64,000 nucleotides of DNA from Desulfofustis sp. PB-SRB1. Its GTDB lineage: Bacteria; Desulfobacterota; Desulfobulbia; Desulfobulbales; Desulfocapsaceae. Position numbers and translations under genes: made by a program. The stretch spans positions 372,001 to 436,000 of the forward strand of contig JAEQMT010000038.1 of assembly GCA_016722945.1 (NCBI GenBank), written 5' to 3'. The notes beneath the pieces are model-generated. The model was given only the letters and a program-made list of their open reading frames with translations. It was not told where the DNA came from and did no database searches. Shown here one piece after another: positions 7,773 to 17,764 of the stretch (the first letter of the stretch is position 1; each line of letters begins with the position of its first letter).

Positions 7773-10438
7773 CCTCCCCCGAGCGGGTGAGTGCCTGGTC
7801 GTACCACATGAGGAGCTTGGGGTCTTCCTGGAGAATTTTCTCGGGTATCTTGCGGGCCACGGTGATGATCGTGGCGTAGTCGCGTTCTTGCCATGCCTTC
7901 TTGAATCCGGCCCGGACAGCCTCCAGGCGGAACACCTTCAGGCGTTTCTGTTTGGATTCACGGTATTCCTCGAACTCACGCATCAGGGCCCGCTCGCGCA
8001 GCTTCTCCAGGTCGCCGGCCTTGTTCGGGTCGGGCACATACCAGCGGTCCTTGGCCTTGGCCTTGAGCGCCGGACCGTCCTTTTCCAGATTACGCAGTTC
8101 TTTAAAGTTCGAGGAGAGGTAGCTGTGAATCTGGCTGGGCACGTCGCCCTTGCTGTCGTAGCGCAGGAAATTCTGCTCAAGCAACACATCAAGCTCAAGC
8201 ATCTTTTCGTTCTTCTGCCAGCCACCGATCTCCTGCATGAATTGCGGTTTCAGGTCGCCTGCCGTTTGCGGCTTCTTTGTGATTTGTTGTTTGAGCCACT
8301 GGATGGCAGAAGCCTCATCGGAAACAAAGAGCTGAAGCTGGAAGACTTCCTTGACCGTCATCCGTTTTTTGTCATACTCGGCCGCCTGATCCGGCAGAAA
8401 ATACATACCGTCGCGCGTAGGGAACCGCTGTTCGAGGCCAGCATAAAACTCAGCGGCGGATAAGAGAACCGTCACCCCACGTTGGACGTGGAAGGCCACC
8501 ATACGGTCGAAGAGCAGGTAGTGTTGACGCTCGGCAATCATCTCTGCCTGACTGTTCTTGGAGACAAATACTGGGAGCTGTTTCAAGTGGGTGCGGACAA
8601 AATCCCAGACGCCTTCTTCAGTCCCGGCAGCGAGCTTGAAACGACCCTCAAGCCCCCCATTGGGCTTGTACGCGGAGATAATGAGGTCCTGTTTGACAGC
8701 ACCTGCAGATGTGACTTGCTTAAAACTACCTTTCCCTTTATCCAGCGTGCGGACATCTGCAATGACAAATCCCGCATTCTGCAAGGCTTCCTGAATGGCA
8801 TTCCAAACGCTGTTCTTTGAGTTGTGAAATTCTATTGTAATCCATCTTCCAGATTTTAATACACGGTATCCTTCTTGAAAAGACCGGGACATCAGCTCCT
8901 GATATGCAAATAGGTCTTTTTGCTGGGTCTTGTTTATGATGGCTTCGCTGGCTATTCCTGTATATACCTTTAGCCATGCTTCCCATATGCAGTTCAGTTC
9001 GGAGTACATAAGGTTGTCTCCAAATGGAGGATCAACAAATATGTAATCAACCGTGTTGTTTGGGAGATCCTTGAGGTTGGTGGCAGAGCCTGTGCTTACA
9101 AGGCACCCGTTTGCTCTTGAACCACACTCAACCAAAGCACTCTTTATTCTCAAATCAAATCGTTCGAATACATTGGTCTCAATTGAGAGCGATGGCACGT
9201 ACCATGTACCTCTAAGGCTGGTTATCTGCCCCCCTTTTTTGCCAAAGTAATTCGACATATGAAGACGATTCTCACGACCACACCATGGCAGAGTAGAGGT
9301 GAACCAGAACAGTAGAGCACGATGGCTCTCAGCAAGCCCCCTTAAAGCCGAAAGCGCCAGTAGATTGCGTTTTGTGTAGAAATGATGAACATGTGTTATG
9401 CCAGCAGTATCATTTCTACGGCTTTCATCGCCTTTGGGCATACGCGTTATTGGAAACCACTGGTCGAACGGAATCTTATCGACTTTCGATAGCGTTTCAG
9501 CGTCTGCTTCATCCGGTTCCTTTTCGAACCGTTTTCGGTTGAATGTATAGTTTATGAGGACAGGCTCTTGTTTCGCGACGCTCAGCGTTTGTTTTAACGC
9601 TGAGTCATAGACTGTAGTCATTGCCTTATTCATTCCGCGCTTCTTAAGCAACACATGACAGCTTGGACATTTAAAGTCATCAACCACGCGCTTTTTCTGG
9701 AAGTCGACGGCCGTTTTCCAGAAATTGATATCTGAGCCACATTCAGGACACAGAAACACATCTGACCAAACAACGAAGTTGATGGTTCCTTTTTGGTTGT
9801 TGCGTCCGTGAATCTGGTGAATTCGTTTCTTCGGATCGCGTTCACCAGCAGGCCAGCCACAATGCTGAGTCTCATACATCCAGTCGTATTGTGACCTAAT
9901 GGTGTTGAGAGCTTGTTTTGCCTCTGGGGCTATCCAGTTCAGAGAAAACGGAGAAGTGAAGGCACCAGCAACATGTGTTGCGATTGAGCTAAGGTCATTG
10001 AGAATGCATTTTCTCTCACCACCTTCACACCGTTGAGCAGCAACTCCGGTCATGCCAGTGCCGGAGAAAAAATCCAATACAAGGTCGCCTGGATTGGTGA
10101 AGTGAGATATATACCGTCTAATGGCTAAATACGATACTTTCGTGTGGTAAGCATGAGCGTTGTAAATTGGATCATTCTTGCCCTCACTCACATCCGCCGC
10201 GAATGGCTCCCGGCTATAAGGAATGGTCGAGTCATACGGTTTCCCATAGTGCGTAATGAAATCCTCAATGAACGGATTTGGGCAAGCCGTATAATACGGA
10301 GGATCAGACAAAGCCAGGATGTCCTCGTCCTCGCCAATGGGAAAACCCTCAATCTTGCGGAACTCCGGGTCCTTGAGCTTCTCGCGCAGCCTCTCCAGGA
10401 AATACTCGCGGCGCTTTTCGTCGTTTTCGAAGGTCATG
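7768..10438 (-). CDS. pglX: BREX adenine-specific DNA methyltransferase PglX (type 3)
   Basis: About 889 residues from the ATG at 10438. An in-frame ATG at 10530 would add 31 residues encoded by a heptamer array, so the inner start is preferred. Visible are SDPPYYTACPNPF near residue 46, the SAM-binding DFFSGTGMTGVAAQRC near 126, a Cys-pair zinc ribbon (CPECGSD, then CPSCH) in the middle, and VDYIFVDPPFGDNLMY near 469. These are the motifs of N6-adenine/N4-cytosine methylases of the split type. In BREX this enzyme marks host DNA and is needed for both protection and restriction. The gene order brxC - (regulator) - pglX is as expected for type 3. The C-terminal third is helical and charged. 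Confidence 0.88.
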
Positions 10439-10447
10439 CCTAAACAG

Positions 10448-10482
10448 GTCACGGGTCCCGAGTCATGGGTCACGAGTCGGTC
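10448..10482 (+). repeat. heptamer array, GTCNNGR type, left arm
   Basis: Five consecutive 7-bp units: GTCACGG, GTCCCGA, GTCATGG, GTCACGA and a diverged GTCGGTC. It begins 10 bp upstream of the pglX start and pairs with the inverted array at 10578-10614. Confidence 0.85.
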
Positions 10483-10577
10483 GGTTTCAAACATTTTCTG
10501 CTGGCGAGGTGGCCGAATGTTTTTATTCATATTCGCTCCGCTCAGGTCTCAAGTTCAGTATCACGGGTCTCAGGTTG

Positions 10578-10614
10578 GCTTGACTCGTGACCCGCGACCC
10601 GCTTGACTCGCGAC
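10578..10614 (-). repeat. heptamer array, GTCNNGR type, right arm (inverted)
   Basis: Units GCTTGAC, TCGTGAC, CCGCGAC, an expanded CCGCTTGAC and TCGCGAC, the reverse complement pattern of the array at 10448-10482. The 95-bp space between the arms holds no gene. Confidence 0.75.
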
Positions 10615-10680
10615 CAACTTAGTCACTTGTCCACTGACCAAGTTCGCACATGGGCATGGACGACTTGTGCAGTAACTTGG

Positions 10681-12192
10681 TCACTCGCTGCCGCTTGCGA
10701 TCCCCTTCAGCACCTTCCGCCCCTTCTCTGTCAGCCTGTATTTTTGCTTGCTGCTTCGAGGTTTATCCGGGATGGTCATTTCGATGAACCCTGCCTGGAG
10801 TGCAGGTAACAAATAAGACTTGCGGAAGTGTTCATCGTCCCTCAGCTTTAGAGCGGATTGCAGGCTTTGCCTTGTCATTTCCCCTGAAATAAACGTTAAA
10901 ATCCGAACTTCCGGGGTAACTTCCGGGGTGACTTCCGGGGTGACTTCACCCGTGACTTCCCCCGTGACTTGGGGTGTAATTTCGGGGGCGCCTGATTCTT
11001 CACCTGTTGTGCTGAACTCCGGCACCTTAACGATGATTCGGAAAATATCCCCTTCAATCAATTGGGGATCCGCACCGCCATACGCCTTTCCATACCGCAT
11101 CATCTTGCGCATACCTGAACCGAGCTCGTCGGCGCGGCCTATCTGACGGAAGAAAGCTGCGATGACCGGATTTTTGGGGAATGGCGTGAATGTTTCCAGG
11201 TTCAAAACGCCAAAGCCGTGAGGTTTGTTGCTGTTTTCAGCCCGAACCTGACCACGCTCAATGATCAACTTGGCGGGGAAGGCGTTGGTGTATTCCCGAT
11301 GGATCAGGATGTTTGAAGCGACTTCGCGGAAGATGGCATCGCGGATGCTGATACTGGTCGTACCTTCGAGATAGAAAGGGTCGGACAGATGCTTGGCAAC
11401 GAAAGCCATAATGCGGTCGTAGCTCTCGACCAGATTGACGTCCACGAAATCCCGGTCGTCATAACGGTCCAGGTTGACCTTGCGCAAAATCAGGTCGGTG
11501 CGGTGGTGCGGCACCGCTGACAACAACGGAGACCGTTTTCCGAGCAGCAACAAGCCGGCAAGAGTCACGCCGCTCTTGCCGGTTTCCGGGTCTGTCTGAT
11601 AGATCTGCGCGCTCTTGAGAAGCTCCATATCGTCCATGTTTCGCCATGGGTAATCCTCCCGACGCAAAACCGCGATCTTGCGGCACTGCCCAATCAACTT
11701 CCGCTCCAGTTCGTCAAGCCCGGCATACGGGTAAATCTTGTTCTCTGAATAAGTGGTATGTTTGCGCTGGTAAAGGTCGGCTACCTGCCGGGTGTGATCG
11801 GTTATGTCAAAGTCGCCGTCTTCATTGCGGTCAAATATGCGGCCGTTGCACCTGTGTACCTGCGAACTCTCCGGCACATAGATGCGAAGCATCAATCTTC
11901 CTTCGACCGCCACTTCGTTTACCGATAGATAAGCAGGCGGATGGATTTTTTTGGGATTGTTGATGGCGGTAACAAAATCTTTTTTTATTTGTGCAACGGC
12001 GCTCTGTTCAATTCCCTGAACAATCCCGGAGTCCGAAACCCCCAACAAAATAGTGCCGCCATACCGATTCAGGAAAGCGCACACCGTCTGGTAAACATCC
12101 CGATTGAGCTGGTTGCGGCAGGCCTTGAATTCGAGATCGATGCCTTCACCCTTGCGGATCAATTCGATCAACTGCTTTTCATTCGCGTTCAT
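10681..12192 (-). CDS. AlbA_2-domain ATP-binding winged-helix regulator
   Basis: 503 residues. The N-terminal AlbA_2 (Schlafen-like) domain at about 1-130 has EGIDLEFKACRNQL and FLNRYGGTILLGVSD. A central ATPase_4/GHKL-like part contains IFREVASNILIHREYTNAFP and GSGMRKMMRYG. The C-terminus has tandem Thr-Pro-Glu-Val repeats (about 395-420) and a winged helix. The family is usually annotated as a transcriptional regulator or RecG-like protein; its action in BREX is unknown. It lies 9 bp after brxC and is in the operon, an accessory position not part of the minimal type 3 set. It may control the locus or act as an added defence factor. Confidence 0.75.
   Translation of the reverse strand: MNANEKQLIELIRKGEGIDLEFKACRNQLNRDVYQTVCAFLNRYGGTILLGVSDSGIVQGIEQSAVAQIKKDFVTAINNPKKIHPPAYLSVNEVAVEGRLMLRIYVPESSQVHRCNGRIFDRNEDGDFDITDHTRQVADLYQRKHTTYSENKIYPYAGLDELERKLIGQCRKIAVLRREDYPWRNMDDMELLKSAQIYQTDPETGKSGVTLAGLLLLGKRSPLLSAVPHHRTDLILRKVNLDRYDDRDFVDVNLVESYDRIMAFVAKHLSDPFYLEGTTSISIRDAIFREVASNILIHREYTNAFPAKLIIERGQVRAENSNKPHGFGVLNLETFTPFPKNPVIAAFFRQIGRADELGSGMRKMMRYGKAYGGADPQLIEGDIFRIIVKVPEFSTTGEESGAPEITPQVTGEVTGEVTPEVTPEVTPEVRILTFISGEMTRQSLQSALKLRDDEHFRKSYLLPALQAGFIEMTIPDKPRSSKQKYRLTEKGRKVLKGIASGSE
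10907..10990 (-). repeat. 12-bp tandem repeat encoding TPEV/TGEV units
   Basis: About seven copies of a 12-bp unit (consensus on the plus strand ACTTCCGGGGTG, with variants ACTTCACCCGTG and ACTTCCCCCGTG) encode the linker before the winged helix of the AlbA_2 protein. Copy number could change by slippage without losing frame. Confidence 0.85.
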
Positions 12193-12201
12193 TGGTTGCG
12201 C

Positions 12202-15200
12202 CTATTCCAATACAATCCTTACCTTGCCGGGCTCCTTGCCTTTGGTGAGCTTGTCCAGGTACTCCTCGAATCGTTTCTTCATCTCAGCCGGTGTTGCCGG
12301 TGAACCACCCGACAGTAGCGCCGCACGCAGGTCCGCGGTCTTGACCGGTACCTTTTGAAGCCCGGAAAGCACCTCGCTCAGGGCATGGATAAAATCCTGG
12401 CCCAGGTCATCGGGTAACTCCCGCTTCTTGATAAAGCCGTTCACCAGCTTCTTGGGTTCGGGTTTGAGCAGGTCCAGGTTGCCCCTGGTGGTCGGGTCTT
12501 CCAGGTTGGTTAGCAGCGTCTGGGTCCAGTTGGCAACCAGCTTGTCCAACTCGTCGTCCAAACCATCCAGCACTGTTCCGGCGGGTGCGGTGGGCGGCTC
12601 TGCTCCCGGCTTGTAATTGCAGTGCGGGCATACCGGTGATGCGTCCAGCTCCTGCTCGGTGAGGGCAAAGCAACTCTTCAATCCGGCCAGGCGGTTTTGA
12701 AAGTCGCTCAGGTGCTGGCGCGGCATCAATTCGATGGTGGAGAGCTTCTGCAGCACCTTGAGGCGCTCATCACCCATGAGTCGGGTCTTACGCTTGTCCT
12801 CGTTTACACCCAATCGCGCCTTGGTGTGCATTCCCAGGTAGGTCTGCACATAGGCCCTCTTCAAATCAGTTAGTTCCCTTCGGATTTGAGTGCGTAGTGC
12901 GTGGTGCGTGGTGCGATCCGAACCGACTATCTTATTAACCACATCGCACTTCGCACTCCGCACTTTCGCACTCCACGGGTGTTCGGCGGACAGAACCGCC
13001 TCTGCGGTGGATAGGAATGAGGCAGTGGAACCGAGATCGGCTACCATCTCCTGAAGGGATTCGATCTCGGCCAGGGAGTTGAGCCCGTCCCGATGGGCGG
13101 TCACCTCCAGGGCGTCATGGCGGAAGTTCTTGAGCTTTCCAGGTGAGCTGTAGGCTTGAAGCGATTCCAGGAAGCACTTGGTCTCATTGAGCCGGGTACG
13201 GAGTTTCTGGGCTTCTTCCTCAGCCAGGAGATTCCGGCTCCAGAAAAGCAGGCCGCTTTGCAGGCTCTGCTGCAGGACGACCAGCTTTTCCACTGATTCG
13301 GAAATGGCTTTCTGGAGCTGCTGAACCGGTTCTTCCTTGCTCTGGGTAACCAGTTGGGCCATGCCGGGGGTGAGACCGAGCAGTTCAAACAGGGATTTGA
13401 GCGCCGGAAGGTTCCAGTCCTTGGGCCGCTCGATGTGCTTGAACTGTGTGAGTTCATCCACGCCGGTTCCCGCCAGCTGCGGCAAGCCCGTGGCATCGAA
13501 TTTTTTGCCGACAATGGCGAGTACCAGATCACCCGAGTAGACTAGGACGGCCAGGACGACCGCGACCCATTCGGGCTCCAGCCGCTGCCGGTCCTTGTCC
13601 ATGTACTCCACGCCCTTGTCGTCCTGGATCAGCTCGGAGCGGTTGACCACCTGGCCGTGGCCTTTCTTCTTGAGCAGGCTGAGGATGTGATTTGCGTGTT
13701 TTGATTTGTAGGGGTCGAGCCGCTCGCCGTCGAGCAGATCCAGGGCATCGAGCACCGCCGTGGCCTGCTTGGTGCGATTCTGGCCGGCGATGGCGCGCAG
13801 GGCATCCTGCGCGGCCTGGTTTCGGTTGGTCCCGGTGATGAGCACCGAGAAGAAGGGATATTCGGGCGCTTGATCCTGGAAGTGGGCGCCCAGACAGATG
13901 CCGGAGATCGTATTCACCAGGTCGCGGAAATTGATGCGCTCATGGGAGCCGATACCGGACAGCTCCCGGATCGATTTACCCTTGGCCCATTCAGTGAGCG
14001 ACTTGGCGCGCCCCTGATAGGTGACCTCAAAGGCGTCGGTCATGTGTTTTTGCAGCCACTGCACCAATTCTCGCAGAAAATGGGATGATTTGGACTCGTA
14101 AGTGGACTTGGCGAGCCCCGATGAGGTGGAAGCCAGGTCAAGGGCCGCAGCATAATTCCTGAGCGCGGTGCGAAACTCATCGTCCGTGTTGATTAACCGC
14201 AGGAACAGCTCGTCGGCGTTCTTCTCATCCTTGAAGTGCGGTGGATCGAAGGGCTGGATGAAGTAGAGGTAAAAGTCTCGCGGCGGCACGGCGGTGGATC
14301 GTTCGTTGGGCGCGCCGAAAAAAAGATATCCCTGACGCGCGGCCTTGCGCTCCAGCCATTCCAACTCGTGCTGCCAGATCTTATAGCCGGTCACATAGGT
14401 CTGGTCCGTGCACTCCATGACTCGCTTCAGGGCCTCGTAGTAGTAACGGTTCAGATGCGAGGAGCCGAGGCTCTCGGCCCGCTTTTCAATCAGGGCGTCG
14501 AAGTCGTCAGTCTTCTTCAGGTCCAGATAGAACTGGCGATTGTCCGGGTTCCATGAAATGAACTGCCCGCTGACCGTCTTGTGGATTTCCCGCAGGACCG
14601 TCTCCACCTGGGAAAGCAGGTCGTCGGCCGGATCGCCGCCGAGTTCCTCAATGCCCGGTTGATAGAGACAGAGCCCGTCACGCAGCTCCGCGGCAGTTGC
14701 ACCGAGGGTGGCGTAAATGTCGCCGGTGGTGAGCCGGTGAACCGACAAAGCATGGATGAGCCGCAATGCCATGGGCTTGTATGCCGGGCGCGTAAAGGCC
14801 TGCTGGATGCGGGATTCCAACACCTGGCTGCAGTCGATCACCGCCTTGATATCCGGAACGGCACGAAACGAGGGGTTCTCTCTGAGGTTAGCCCAATAAG
14901 TGTCATAGGCAATAAGCCCCGGCCGGTCGTCCGGCATGTCCTGGTCGAGAATCTTTTTCATGGCCCGCGAGAGCGTCTTCAGCACTTCGCGCTTCTCTAC
15001 GGCGGTCACCCGTTCAAAGGTGTCGATATAATCGGGATGCACCGGGAAGAGGCGGACGAACTCGTCCATCCTCTCGTTCATGTGGCCGTAGAATGTGCCG
15101 AAGGGCGTCAGGTACTCGCGAATCTTGGCCTGTTGCTCGCCGGTCTTTTTGAGCAGCCGCTCTGCCACCACGAATTTGATGTCCTTGCGGGCGATAAGTA

Positions 15201-15930
15201 CCTGCTCGAAGCGGTCCTTCACCCGGCGGATGCTGTCGGCCACAAAGGAAAAGCGCGGGCTGTCGAAGATCGCTTCCTGAACGCCGGCCATGAAACGGAA
15301 ACGCAAATCCTTGCACACCTCGCCGATTTCACGGAGGAAATTCAGATCCAGGATGAGTTCCTGGTCTTTACGGGTGCGCAGATAATCAAGCAGCTCGTCC
15401 ACCACGAGGAGCAGCCCGTGGTCTGGAAACTCCTGATGAAACGCGGTCATCATCTCTTCAAAGGAGCGCTTGTTATTGGAGACCTGATCCGCGGAGGGAA
15501 AGCTGTAACTCACGCCCATGTCCGCGAGATGCTCCTCCAGCTCGGCCAGAAGGATGTCCCGCAATGACATGGTGGTGGCTCCGATTTCGGTGCGCACCAC
15601 TTTGAACCGGCCGCCGATTTTCCCGGCGCCATCCGCTACGTCTGAATTGCTTAGACTGGAGGATAGATCTGGATTTTCCGCAAGCCCGGAGATCATCGAC
15701 ATCAGATGGGACTTACCGGTGCCGTAGTTGCCGACCACCAAGAGGCCTTTATTGTCGGTGGGCTGCTCGAACTGCAGCTGGGAAAATACCAGGCCCACCA
15801 GCTTTTCCGCCATCTCCTCTGAGATGACATAGGTCTCGACAAGCTGCCGGGCCGCGGTCGCTTCGTCGGCGTCCCTGAGCTGAACCACGGACTCGATGGA
15901 TTCAAACTGGATCAAGTCTCCGTATTTCAT
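12202..15930 (-). CDS. brxC: BREX AAA+ ATPase BrxC (DUF6079)
   Basis: 1242 residues. Walker A is [13 protein letters not shown] near residue 72 and Walker [13 protein letters not shown] near 177. [10 protein letters not shown] Cys pair lies near the C-terminus, with long helical regions between. BrxC is the large core ATPase found in all BREX types. Between about residues 990 and 1020 a segment ([20 protein letters not shown] and onward) is encoded by a paired heptamer-repeat insertion of about 85 bp that keeps the frame. Stop to next start is 9 bp; brxF is 34 bp upstream. Apart from the insert, the protein appears complete, and whether the insert harms it is unknown. Confidence 0.9.
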   Translation of the reverse strand: MKYGDLIQFESIESVVQLRDADEATAARQLVETYVISEEMAEKLVGLVFSQLQFEQPTDNKGLLVVGNYGTGKSHLMSMISGLAENPDLSSSLSNSDVADGAGKIGGRFKVVRTEIGATTMSLRDILLAELEEHLADMGVSYSFPSADQVSNNKRSFEEMMTAFHQEFPDHGLLLVVDELLDYLRTRKDQELILDLNFLREIGEVCKDLRFRFMAGVQEAIFDSPRFSFVADSIRRVKDRFEQVLIARKDIKFVVAERLLKKTGEQQAKIREYLTPFGTFYGHMNERMDEFVRLFPVHPDYIDTFERVTAVEKREVLKTLSRAMKKILDQDMPDDRPGLIAYDTYWANLRENPSFRAVPDIKAVIDCSQVLESRIQQAFTRPAYKPMALRLIHALSVHRLTTGDIYATLGATAAELRDGLCLYQPGIEELGGDPADDLLSQVETVLREIHKTVSGQFISWNPDNRQFYLDLKKTDDFDALIEKRAESLGSSHLNRYYYEALKRVMECTDQTYVTGYKIWQHELEWLERKAARQGYLFFGAPNERSTAVPPRDFYLYFIQPFDPPHFKDEKNADELFLRLINTDDEFRTALRNYAAALDLASTSSGLAKSTYESKSSHFLRELVQWLQKHMTDAFEVTYQGRAKSLTEWAKGKSIRELSGIGSHERINFRDLVNTISGICLGAHFQDQAPEYPFFSVLITGTNRNQAAQDALRAIAGQNRTKQATAVLDALDLLDGERLDPYKSKHANHILSLLKKKGHGQVVNRSELIQDDKGVEYMDKDRQRLEPEWVAVVLAVLVYSGDLVLAIVGKKFDATGLPQLAGTGVDELTQFKHIERPKDWNLPALKSLFELLGLTPGMAQLVTQSKEEPVQQLQKAISESVEKLVVLQQSLQSGLLFWSRNLLAEEEAQKLRTRLNETKCFLESLQAYSSPGKLKNFRHDALEVTAHRDGLNSLAEIESLQEMVADLGSTASFLSTAEAVLSAEHPWSAKVRSAKCDVVNKIVGSDRTTHHALRTQIRRELTDLKRAYVQTYLGMHTKARLGVNEDKRKTRLMGDERLKVLQKLSTIELMPRQHLSDFQNRLAGLKSCFALTEQELDASPVCPHCNYKPGAEPPTAPAGTVLDGLDDELDKLVANWTQTLLTNLEDPTTRGNLDLLKPEPKKLVNGFIKKRELPDDLGQDFIHALSEVLSGLQKVPVKTADLRAALLSGGSPATPAEMKKRFEEYLDKLTKGKEPGKVRIVLE
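12888..12973. repeat. heptamer-repeat insertion inside brxC
   Basis: Left arm 12888-12915: GAGTGCG, TAGTGCG, TGGTGCG, TGGTGCG. Spacer 12916-12944 without a gene. Right arm 12945-12973: CGCACTT, CGCACTC, CGCACTT, then one extra T and CGCACTC. Three of the four left units are the same, in the same order, as in the array at 6831-6858. The two arms could pair as a long imperfect hairpin. Confidence 0.88.
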
Positions 15931-15964
15931 AGCAAATGCTTCCCTACAATGGAATTAGTCGTTT

Positions 15965-16441
15965 TCATGTCGTCACCGCCGGGCTTGCCACCAGAAAATC
16001 GCGCATCGGATAGCGCCTGTACTCCGGGTGGTCCGGAGCGGCATAGGTCAAAGAATCTTCAACAATGGAGCCGTTCCATGCGGCCACCACGGTCTTGTTG
16101 CGAGAGAGTCCCTGGAGCAGGCGAAGCGGGTCTTGCTTCAGACCAACATCGAAGATGACTTCAATGTTGTCGAGCAGGATCATCTCACCACCGCCATTGC
16201 CGATGATCTCCCGGAGAAGACGAGGCAGCTGCAGGGCATGCTGGCGCTCCGTCAATTCCAGCATCTGACGGGAAAGCTCGAGGTTGATGTTGACCAGGGG
16301 CGCACCGGTACGATCCCGTACATCGCGAAGCGCAGTGGTCTTGCCTGCGCCCGCCGGTGCGACGACCAACAGCAGCCGGTGATAGAGTTCAGCGGCTTGC
16401 TTGACCTTCCGTATGATCTGGTCTGCAAGTGGTTCCGCCAT
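15965..16441 (-). CDS. brxF: BREX-3 P-loop protein BrxF
   Basis: 158 residues starting MAEPLADQIIRKVKQAAELY. The ATG at 16441 overlaps the upstream regulator stop by one base (TGATG), which decides against a longer frame. Walker A is VVAPAGAGKTTAL near residue 29 and Walker B EMILLDNIEVIFD near 88. The small ATPase BrxF is diagnostic for type 3 BREX, where it stands at the head of the operon before brxC, as here. Its biochemical role is not established. Confidence 0.88.
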   Translation of the reverse strand: MAEPLADQIIRKVKQAAELYHRLLLVVAPAGAGKTTALRDVRDRTGAPLVNINLELSRQMLELTERQHALQLPRLLREIIGNGGGEMILLDNIEVIFDVGLKQDPLRLLQGLSRNKTVVAAWNGSIVEDSLTYAAPDHPEYRRYPMRDFLVASPAVTT

Positions 16442-16647
16442 CACTTTTCTCCCTCGGGTTTCGGTTCTTCCGCCCGCGTCTCGTCCAACCACCGGTCAAT
16501 GGCTTCCTTTCGAAAACGCCAATGACGCCCGACCTTTTGGGAAGGAATCCTGCCTTCCCGCACAAGTTTGTAGAGCGTTGACCTTGGGATTTTCAGATAT
16601 GCGGACAGCTCTTCGATGGTCAGGACATCGCCCGGTTTTTCATCCAT
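16441..16647 (-). CDS. excisionase-type HTH DNA-binding protein
   Basis: About 68 residues, MDEKPGDVLTIEELSAYLKI followed by PRSTLYKLVREGRIPSQKVG and HWRFRKEAIDRWL, a classic MerR/Xis-like HTH_17 domain with its wing. It is the first gene of the BREX operon and its stop overlaps the brxF start. Such proteins are either recombination directionality factors or local regulators; with no integrase left, an operon regulator is the more likely job. I chose the inner ATG at 16647 because it starts the conserved domain; an outer one at 16668 is possible. Confidence 0.8.
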   Translation of the reverse strand: MDEKPGDVLTIEELSAYLKIPRSTLYKLVREGRIPSQKVGRHWRFRKEAIDRWLDETRAEEPKPEGEK

Positions 16648-16699
16648 CGGCCACACCTCTCTAGCCAAAAAATGGTTTAGGTATAGAACAAGTTATATT

Positions 16700-16745
16700 T
16701 GCGATGTATTATTCAGTTATTGTCAGTTATTATCAAACGTTTTTT
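16700..16745 (-). promoter_or_regulatory. candidate BREX operon promoter/operator with direct repeat
   Basis: AT-rich region about 55-100 bp upstream of the HTH start. The plus-strand 9-mer TCAGTTATT occurs at 16713-16721 and 16723-16731, spaced one helical turn apart. On the minus strand TTGATA and TAATAC could be -35 and -10 boxes, but their 19-bp spacing is long. A repeat spaced 10 bp would suit a dimeric HTH protein. Positional inference only. Confidence 0.4.
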
Positions 16746-16759
16746 GCGGGATCGGCAGA

Positions 16760-17410
16760 AACTCTATTGGGACCAACAACCGGACGCGAGCAGCCGATGT
16801 TCGATGCGAAGGGCCTGCAAATAATCCACGATCCCCAATCAGAAGTCAGTAATCCGCAATTATCGCTTTCCCCTCTTTTCCTGGACGATGGAATCAAGAG
16901 GCTATCTCGAGAACTCCTTGCCTGAGCACAATCATGCTCATACAGGGAACAGATATCTCCCGCCAACCGCTCTCTTCGGCTTTTCCGGCAGCGCATGCAG
17001 CCCTGGTCGAGGATTGAGACGACTTCGGCGGTCACCGTCACAATCGTGTCGGAGATGTTTGCTTCGACCTGCCTCCGTTCCTGCTTCGCGGAAGACCGCT
17101 GGAAAGACCCCCTCTCACGGCCCGCATCCACTTTCTGGTGATCAACTTGCCGCCGAACCTCCCGGTCCGGCTTCCGGCTGACACCTACAGGAGAATCGCG
17201 TTTGGTGTCGGCGCAGGGGCTGTGGGAAACCTGCCTGTTACATAGCCGAATTCAAAAAACGGAGAATGGGAGAATCAAGAAAGGACATTTGTGAAAATCG
17301 AGGCTGACATCCCACGGTTGCGTCGCAACACCAGACGGAGATCGTCAAAATGGCTAATCGGGGGAATGTTGCCGGCGGCATAAGTCGCCGAATACAGGGC
17401 AAAAACGACA
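16760..17410. other. gene-poor island end
   Basis: About 650 bases between the BREX promoter and the tRNA-Asn terminator. Open frames on both strands lack any recognisable motif and have unconvincing composition. I see no integrase remnant, RNA gene or clear repeat. Confidence 0.5.
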
Positions 17411-17441
17411 AAACCCCGTGGGGATCAACCCACAGGGTTTT
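17411..17441 (-). terminator. Rho-independent terminator after tRNA-Asn
   Basis: On the minus strand a 10-bp stem (ACCCTGTGGG with CCCCACGGGGT, one G-T pair) with a 4-5-nt loop is followed by TTTTGTCGTTTTT. A second perfect 7-bp hairpin, CCGCTGA/TCAGCGG, lies at 17456-17471 between it and the tRNA. Confidence 0.8.
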
Positions 17442-17476
17442 GTGCTACACAAGAACCGCTGAAATCAGCGGATTGG

Positions 17477-17490
17477 ATTCTGGCTCCCCG
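17477..17490 (-). repeat. putative att site at the 3' end of tRNA-Asn
   Basis: This 14-bp sequence is identical to 1647-1660 and overlaps the CCA end and acceptor stem of the intact tRNA-Asn. With the other copy it would bound a 15.8-kb island holding the BREX locus. Confidence 0.55.
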
Positions 17491-17556
17491 GGACGGACTC
17501 GAACCGCCGACAGGGTGGTTAACAGCCACCTGCTCTACCAACTGAGCTACCGAGGA
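17481..17556 (-). tRNA. tRNA-Asn (anticodon GTT), CCA encoded
   Basis: Reading the minus strand from 17556: acceptor TCCTCGG pairs with CCGGGGA. The D arm has AGCTCAGTTGGTAGAGC, the anticodon loop CTGTTAA gives anticodon GTT, and the T arm has GGTTCGAGTCC. Discriminator G and CCA are encoded. Total 76 nt. Confidence 0.95.
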
Positions 17557-17764
17557 ATCGTGGGTACATATGCGGCCCGTGACCAGCCATGGGATACGGT
17601 TGTACCTGCCGCATTTGTAACCGGGCACTATAAAGTTATCCTCTTGGCTCTGTCAATTATTTTCTTACCGTTGCCGGCCCCCTCACCAGCCGGCAGCAGG
17701 TCGTAGTGATCTGGTGTAGGCAGCCACGGAGCAAAAAGCACGATTATAAATCCTTTGCTGTCCA

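Noticed and set aside
10439-10530. Extended PglX start at 10530
   Set aside because: The extra residues are translated heptamer repeat; kept only as an alternative.
7228-12973. Heptamer arrays as a CRISPR array
   Set aside because: The units are contiguous 7-mers without spacers and occur as inverted pairs; no cas gene is present.
16733-17181. Overlapping open frames on both strands at the right end of the island (132 and 97 residues)
   Set aside because: No motif, no ribosome site, odd composition; more likely chance frames in a gene-poor region.
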